NCBI GenBank assembly: GCA_002104945.1
Contig: MCFH01000069.1
Location: 182,454 to 246,453 of the forward strand
DNA: 64,000 nt
Source: Piromyces finnis
Lineage: Eukaryota; Neocallimastigomycota; Neocallimastigomycetes; Neocallimastigales; Neocallimastigaceae
Reading direction: 5' to 3'
The notes under the pieces are model-generated. The model was given only the letters and a program-made list of their open reading frames with translations, ran no database searches and had not been told where the DNA came from. Positions 57,483-64,000 of the stretch are shown one piece after another (the first letter of the stretch is position 1; each line of letters starts with the position of its first letter). Both the position numbers and the translations under genes were made by a program.

Positions 57483-58027
57483 AGTCATTCTAGTTTTTAT
57501 TCTGGTTGTTAAGGCGTTTCTTTAGAATACATAAGGCTTCTGGTTTGACTCCGCATATGTCAGTGCCTGTGGATTTTCCCACTGGGTTTGCCATGGGTTG
57601 GGTTATGATATTCAGGTAAGTATTAATGAACTTTTTAATTTACTACTATGATAATAACACTCGTCTAGCCGGCTTTAAAAGGTCAATTGTATATGGTACA
57701 TTCGAAATTAGAATTTAATAAGTGATGACTTAGGCTATGCTAAAAACACACAATATACCTTAATCAATTTAAGTGTAAACATTATGTGGCAGTTGTCACG
57801 TGATCATGTTGACTATAAGAGGCTTAGCATTGTAATTGTGAAATATCGCACAACGATATGTATCTAATATACATGGATTAAGTGAACGTCGAAGCTGAAG
57901 ATACAATATGACAGATCAGGGAGGTCACAACCACCTAGCAGTAGAAATAATTCAACGTTTCTTTAAGAACAACCATTGAGGCTAACTCCGATTGACGAAA
58001 GAAATACACTCAGAAGTCAAAAAAAAA
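57483..58027 (+). mobile_element. SINE-like retroposon, copy 2
   Basis: 545 bp aligned end to end with the element at 9076-9666. The A-box region TGGTTGTTAAGGCG is intact, the B-box has mutated to GGTTTGACTCC, and the A-tail has shrunk to about 9 (58019-58027). No target duplication is clear. An older copy. Confidence 0.85.
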
Positions 58028-58029
58028 TT

Positions 58030-58360
58030 ATATCAATAATACATGGGCACATATTCAAATTGAATAGTACTTAATTTGAATTGCAGATTGTATTTTACCA
58101 AAATAGATTATAGTTTAAATATTTTATTAATAATTAAGATTTTAGTATAGATTTTAAATAATAATGTATAGGAAATAAATATATTTAGAAAAAATATAAA
58201 CAGAAGATATTTTTCATCATTTTATCGATGTAATTGTTATTAACAATCTTATTTAAAAATTAATTAAAAAATTCTTTTTATAAAAACATATTTTATTCTG
58301 TATTTTTATTGTAAAATATTAGATATCCTAATCTATTCGATTTTGTGTCTAGCTTTACAA
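58030..58360 (+). repeat. Dispersed repeat R, copy 2
   Basis: Begins right after SINE copy 2 and follows copy 1 of R (55517-55830) for about 220 bp. Its end (58320-58360) recurs inverted at about 61462-61495 (CACAAAATCGAATAGATTAG). Confidence 0.65.
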
Positions 58361-59498
58361 TATTGATCAATCGAGATTTATATTTTCACATGATTATAAA
58401 ATAAATTGGAATATTAAGTTAATTATTAAAAATATAAAATTTTAACAAAATGTAAGTTTTTAAAATTTAAACAGACTTTTCAAAGTGTAAAATATTTATA
58501 ATTTAACAAAACACATTTAACATAAAATATTCAATCCAGAACAAACTAAATAATTTAAATAATAAATAGAAAAATATTTAATCACTTCATTTTAGATTTA
58601 AATTTTTAAAATTTTTTTCAAGATTATAATAGTAAAAAAATTAAACAAGCATATAATAATTTTGATATAATTTAGATCAATTCTCAGAAAGGTGAGACTT
58701 ATTTGGTAGTAATAGGTTCTAAGAATTCACATTTAATCGCATTTTAAACTTTGAGACATTTCAGGAAGAGATGTATTTCATTGACATATTCACGGAAAAC
58801 TAGTAATATGGATTTTAAAGAGTAGTTATTAATAAACGTCGATAATTTTTCGAATTGAAGTTTTAACAATATATAAATCTGATTATACCAACTATATATA
58901 ACATCAAAATTAGATAATATTATTATTTTATAAATATATTTTAAAATTGTTAATGCATTCTTTTAAAAAAATTGGATTTTCAAAAAAATTTAAATTTCTT
59001 TTATTTATTGTAAATGTTAAGCATATATAAACTATTTTCAAATTTATTTTATTAAAGTATATATATAAATGTAATTAGAATTTAAGAATCTCGTATAATT
59101 AGTATTTTAACATTTAAATTGAATTTATTCAACAAATTAATAATACTTACTAAAAATTTAAAAACTTTCTTTTAACATTAAAAAAATAGTATTATTATTT
59201 CTTATCTATATTTATGATAAATATTTTAAGATAATTTTAATGTCTATAATATTAAATATAATATAGTTTTCTTATTATTCAAATTTTATTTAAATGCTTT
59301 TATATACCATTATTTAATTTTTTATTAATAATACTTTACAAGTCTTATTTTTATTAATACATATTTAAGGCCAATAATTAAAATAATCTATTATTAAATA
59401 ATATGAATAATGTAAGCATTAAATAATCAAATTGTAAGCTATATTTATACGATACCATAATATAAAATATTGATAACAGTAGTGATAGAAATATTATA
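58361..59498. other. AT-rich gene-free region
   Basis: About 1.1 kb; nothing recognised. Confidence 0.4.
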
Positions 59499-60064
59499 AA
59501 GAGCTAATTTTTTTTAACTTCAATTGCACTTCTCCCATCAATCAGAGTAAGCCCCAATGGTGGCTCTTAGAGAAATGTTGGCTTTTTCCTATTGCTAAGT
59601 AATTGTGACTCCTCCTGATTTGTTATACTGAATCTTCAGCTTCGACGCTTACTTAATCCATGTACACTAGATGCATATCGTTCTACAATATTTCCAAACA
59701 TAATGCTAAGCCTCTTATATTCAATAATGATCACGTGACAAGTACCTCTTAATGATTACACTTAAATTGATTTAGGATTGTTGCTTCTCTATTTAGCATA
59801 GTCAAACCTAACACTTATAAAGTTCCAATTTGAAATGTACCATATACACTTTGCCCCTCTCTGGCCTACTGGATGAGTGCTAATATCATAGTAGTAAGTT
59901 TTAAAGTGCATTAATATTTATCTGGATATTATAACCCAACTCATATCAAAATTCAATATGTAAAATCCACGTGCACTGACATCTGCAATTTCGAACTATA
60001 AGCCTTATATATGCTAAATAAACTCCTTTACAACCATGATAAAACGGTAATTACATTAAGAGCT
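59499..60064 (-). mobile_element. SINE-like retroposon, copy 3, inverted
   Basis: Reverse-strand copy of the 9076-9666 element with a T8 run (59508-59515) marking the A-tail and the tRNA-like head at about 59990-60050. B-box mutated to AGTTCGAAATT. Possible target duplication AAGAGCT (59499-59505 and 60058-60064). The most diverged copy. Confidence 0.82.
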
Positions 60065-61557
60065 GAAAATTTACAAAATATACTTATTATTATGAAATAA
60101 ATTAATTTTTAAGTGTAATATATCACGTGATTGTTGTATGAGCATAATTAGCACTTTAAATTAGTATATCTTTTTATTACTAATAAATACGACCTTAAAC
60201 AAGAAATAAAGTATAAATTAATATAGTTTAACGAATAATTAATATATAATAAAAATTTTTGTCACGTGACTTGAACATATTGTATTCTTATTATTAAAAT
60301 TGAATAATGTACAGGTTAAAATATATCTATTATTAACCAATTTGGATAAAAATATAGTTCTATCTAAATATATAAATAAGGTTTTTACATCATTTTTAGG
60401 ATTAATTATTTATATTATATAATATTATATTTAAAACTAATTACAAAGATAAATAATAAATTAAATAAATATATTTGGTTTTAAATTAAAAATTGATATT
60501 TTGTTTAAAAAATCATAAAATGTACTAACATAATATATTAAAGTTATTTCAAATTAATTAGCATTATTTATATAATAATAAATTGTTATTAATAATATTA
60601 ATATCTTCCAATTAGTATTATGAAAAAAAAATAAAATTTTTAAAATATTATGAATTTTAAATTACACTTAAAAAAAAATAAAGGCATATAATGAAACTGG
60701 CATGTCTAGTTAATTTTAAACTGGAAATAATATTATCAAAGAAACAAAATGGAGTAGATTAATTTGGTATGCTATTTATGAACTCTTATGCTAATTTAAT
60801 ATTTATTACTTATAATATTAATCAGATTACCAGTTTTTGAATTAATAAAATACAAAATTAAAATAAAAATAAATTTTTTTAAAATATTTTTTATTTAGCA
60901 TTTAAAATAAAAATATAAAATATTAATTTCTTTTTTATAAATTATATATTTATATTTAATAGTATTATATTCTAATATATAATTAATTTTTTAATTTAAA
61001 ATATAAATTAAAATCAAATTTATATATATTAAGATTTCAGAATATGTATAAATCCTTTAAACATTTATAATATATTTTAAATCAGAGCTAATTAAGCAAA
61101 GAACTCTTACTTGATTACTTGAGAATGAAATAGATATGTCAGTTAAATAAACAACATTTTACATAAATAAAAGAATATTATATTCAACTTCTAAATTTTT
61201 ATTATAGATATGAAGTAGTTGAAATATATATCATCCACTTTAAATTAACCTCAAAAAACTACAAAACAAAATTCCCGATAATAAAAGTATATGTAAAGTT
61301 ATCAATATATCAATATTAAATGCTATTTCATTATATCTTTAATATAATTTAAGCTAATAATTACCCATTTTAGTATACTAAAATAGTTATAGTTTAAATT
61401 ATTTTATTAATAATTAATATTTTAGCATAGGTTTTTAATAATAATATATATGTAAAACTAAACACAAAATCGAATAGATTAGGATATGTCTAATCTATTA
61501 CAATAACAACACAAAATAAAATATTTTTTTATAAAAATAGTTTTTTATAAATTTATT
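60065..61557. other. AT-rich gene-free region with fragments of repeat R
   Basis: No gene recognised. From about 61378 to 61540 it contains pieces of repeat R in mixed orientation, including a segment inverted relative to 58320-58360. Confidence 0.45.
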
Positions 61558-61562
61558 GTAAT

Positions 61563-62494
61563 TGTAAAGAAATGTGTCTTTAACAATAAAACAAATTATA
61601 ATATTTACTAAATAACTTAGTAATATTAACACTTTAAAATATTCTGTAAATTATTAATTTATAAAAATATCATTAAAAACACATAGAATTTAACTTAATA
61701 AGTTAGTGTTTAATAATATAATTATTTATTAATAAAATCTCGATTCTTTAAAATATTTGGGAAAATTCACTCGTATTTATACTGAAAATTTTTTAAATTA
61801 ATTTATAAAATTTTTTCAACTTAAAATTCTTAACCAATCAATAATCTTCATATAAAATAAAATTTAAAAATAAAATAAAATAAAATCATAATTTTTAAAA
61901 TAGTATCTATTAGGTCTTTAACTAGTGTCATTCAGACTCAAAGTCTTAGCTACTAACCACTAAGACAATTTAGTCATTTCTAGTATTTGTAAGAAATATT
62001 TGTGACCATAAGTTTGCCCACAAATATTTCAATTGAAACCATATATTCTGGTCACCATTTATTGGCCAGATATAAGTATAACCATATATTAATGGTTATT
62101 AATTAAATAGGAAGTTTATTTGCTTTACCCAATCAAGTGGTAAAGAAAATAAACTCATATAGTTAAATAGTATAGTTAAAACTAATGTTAAATACTTTAG
62201 CGTTAGTATTAAAGTAAATTAGTAACTATAATAATAATTAATGTATTATAATTATACTAAATAAATAAAAGATATAATTAAAAATAATTATTTAAGTAAA
62301 TTTATTTCATAATAATATTTATATACATTTATATTTATTTTTGTGTTATAATATTTATTTTCCTTCTTTTATTATTTTTTTATAAAACTTTATTTAGTTA
62401 TTAACTCGTATAGAGAGGTAATAACTAACTTAATTGACTAGTTATATAACATATTATCTAATAATATAAGAAACCTTTTACAGTATTCGTTACA
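61563..62494 (-). repeat. Solo LTR interrupted by a second LTR
   Basis: The outer LTR (61563-61987 plus 62488-62494, 432 bp when the insert is ignored) is the same family and length as 51596-52027. Its target duplication GTAAT is perfect (61558-61562 and 62495-62499). It carries the same A-box hairpin (61943-61966). The inner LTR is annotated separately. Confidence 0.92.
61988..62482 (+). repeat. Nested LTR of another family
   Basis: 495 bp from TGTAAG to TTTACA with a perfect target duplication GTATT (61983-61987 and 62483-62487). No A/B-box-like segment noticed. Strand is arbitrary because no internal coding region is attached. Confidence 0.88.
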
Positions 62495-62589
62495 GTAATA
62501 AAATTTTTAATAACAATTACATCGATTAAATTATGAATAATATCCTATTTATATTTTTACTAAATATATTTATATTATCTATACATTTC

Positions 62590-62959
62590 TGTAACAACAC
62601 GAGAGACTCAGGTTAATACAATACTAATTAACTATTTTTTGTATTAATAGTATATTTTATTAATAATTTGATTATTTTATATTATTAATACAAATTAACC
62701 TTAATACTAATTCTAAAGACTAAATTTACATGAATTTTATAAATTATTTATATTTACTATTTATAAATATTCTTATTTAATAATTATGAATAAACATTAT
62801 TCATATTGATTGGTAACTTCAATTGTTTAAATAAAATAGAGAACCCGGAGTCGAACACATGAAAGGTATGTCAGCGTCCAACAACCTGACGGCGAATCCA
62901 GCATGGAGAACCCCGAAATACAATTTTTGTGAAAAGATACAAAACCTTTATACGTTACA
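62590..62959 (-). repeat. 3' LTR of element 3
   Basis: 370 bp, TGTAAC...GTTACA. GC-richer 5' part in the element sense contains GTGTTCGACTC (62848-62858, B-box-like) and a hairpin-capable GTCAG...CTGAC segment (62870-62890). No TTTTTATTAA self-primer-like segment was found in this LTR. Confidence 0.85.
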
Positions 62960-62970
62960 ATGCCCTCCTT

Positions 62971-64000
62971 CTAATGTCGGATTCCAGACGACATTGAATG
63001 TGGTTTGTCTGGAAACTTTTTGTGGAAAGCTTTCAGTAATTCGGGGGCATGTATGTCTTCTGCGTTATCCCATGAACGATCTTCAGTAGGATATCCTTTC
63101 CAATCAACAAGATACTGAAGTGCTCCGTTGTTAATTCTAGAATCCAATATTTCGTTTACTTCATACTCTAGTTCATCGTTTACTAAAATGGGAGGCGGCT
63201 TTTGAATGTCTCGGTTTTCAAAGGTATTCTCAATATAGGGCTCAAGATTAGATATATGGAAAATGGGGTGTCTTCGGTCTCGTTTGGATAATTTTAACTT
63301 GAAATTTTGATTTTCTAAGCATTCAATAATTTCATACGGTCCCGATTTCCTAGGATCTAATTTCTTCATATTTGTTTTTCTTTTGGGATAGAGCAACCAT
63401 ACTTTGTCGCTTACATTTAAACTGGGAGGCACTTGTCTTTTCTTATCAGCATACTCTTTAAACTTTTCTTGGGCTTCTTTCATATTTTCCTTTAGTTTGT
63501 CAAGTGTCGTACCAATGTCACATACAACTTTTTCTGCTTCGGGAACTAAGGACGTTATTGGAAGATCAATTAAGAATTCTGGATCATACTTTAAGTTGGC
63601 CTTGAAAGGTGACATTATAATGGATTCCTGAATAGCATTGTTATAGGCAAATTCTGCGAATGAAATATACGATCTCCAGTCAGAATGTTTACTTTTAGTG
63701 AAACACCTGAGATACTGTTCAATTATACTATTAAGCTTTTCCGTTTGCCCATCAGTCTGTTGGTGATGAGCAGTTGAAAGTTTGGATTCACAGTGCAGTA
63801 CCTTACAAAATGTTGGAAGAATTTGGAATTGAATTGTGAACCGCGATCTGATATAATTTCCTTTGGAACACCATGTAGTCTGAATACATTATCCAAGATA
63901 AGTTGTGCAGTTTCTTCAGCTGAGGGAAGCTTTCTAAGTGAAATGAAATGACCCATCTTTGATAATCTATCCACCACTGTTAGGATAGCAGAATAATTGA
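62971..64000 (-). pseudogene. Integrase C-terminal region and chromodomain of element 3, one frameshift
   Basis: Upstream frame (63977-63723 and beyond the edge): integrase core with MVDRLSKMGHF and ISDRGSQFNSKF. Near 63805 the frame shifts; the continuing frame keeps AEFAYNNAIQES, then the integrase C-terminal barrel (VSDKVWLLYPKR, LDPRKSGPYEI) and a chromodomain (YEVNEILDSR, YLVDWKGYP, SWDNAEDI). Chromodomains guide integration toward modified histones in this lineage. The gene is incomplete at the window edge. Confidence 0.9.

Larger units (their letters stand above)
62590..64000 (-). mobile_element. Ty3/Gypsy element 3, 3' part, running off the window
   Basis: The 3' LTR (62590-62959) is followed on its right by a purine-rich tract (AGAAGGAGGG in element sense), then the end of pol. 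The 5' two thirds lie beyond 64000. It is inserted in repeat R sequence. Confidence 0.92.

Overview
This window looks like nuclear DNA from a very AT-rich fungus, most plausibly an anaerobic gut fungus (Neocallimastigomycota). That placement is an inference from long poly-A/T and trinucleotide runs, asparagine-rich insertions, a secreted multi-CBM18 chitin-binding protein fused to a phage-type lysozyme, large AAA-like/PD-(D/E)XK proteins, ankyrin proteins and small secreted Cys-rich proteins. Many host-type genes are broken, mostly by one-base shifts in A/T homopolymers.

Layout. (1) 0.5-25.2 kb is host-type accessory sequence: an intact chitin-binding lysozyme (505-2247), Cys-rich membrane protein genes and relics, an ankyrin gene with one internal stop, a SINE-like retroposon (9064-9678) with a 12-bp target duplication, a broken secreted protein, an unknown broken gene (14402-15966), a large broken AAA/PD-(D/E)XK gene (16104-20295), and about 4.7 kb with no gene. 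(2) 25.8-50.3 kb is an island of large-DNA-virus (nucleocytovirus-like) replication and transcription genes: family B DNA polymerase (37036-40371), RNA polymerase second-largest subunit (45094-48399), largest subunit in two separated pieces (48954-50304 minus; 28566-36806 plus), a D5-type SF3 helicase (42679-44465), and three proteins of unknown function. (3) 50.3-64.0 kb is a graveyard of chromodomain-type Ty3/Gypsy elements, solo and nested LTRs, and two more SINE-like copies.

The virus-like genes form a minimal machine: two-barrel RNA polymerase parts for transcription, and polymerase plus replicative helicase for DNA synthesis. The polymerase and the second-largest RNA polymerase subunit are open end to end. 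The helicase has one frameshift, and both largest-subunit pieces are damaged, one by a recent Ty3/Gypsy insertion and one by truncation at a retroelement junction. This fits an endogenised viral genome in early decay. No capsid or packaging gene is visible here, so the virus group stays open.

Retroelements. Element 1 (28943-35611) has near-identical LTRs and a perfect TATAA target duplication. In elements 1 and 2 the bases next to the 5' LTR are the exact complement of a segment 35-42 nt downstream of the LTR TATA box, and the two pairs differ from each other in matched positions, which points to Tf1/sushi-type self-priming. Several LTR families also carry a tRNA-like A-box hairpin and B-box near the element 5' end.
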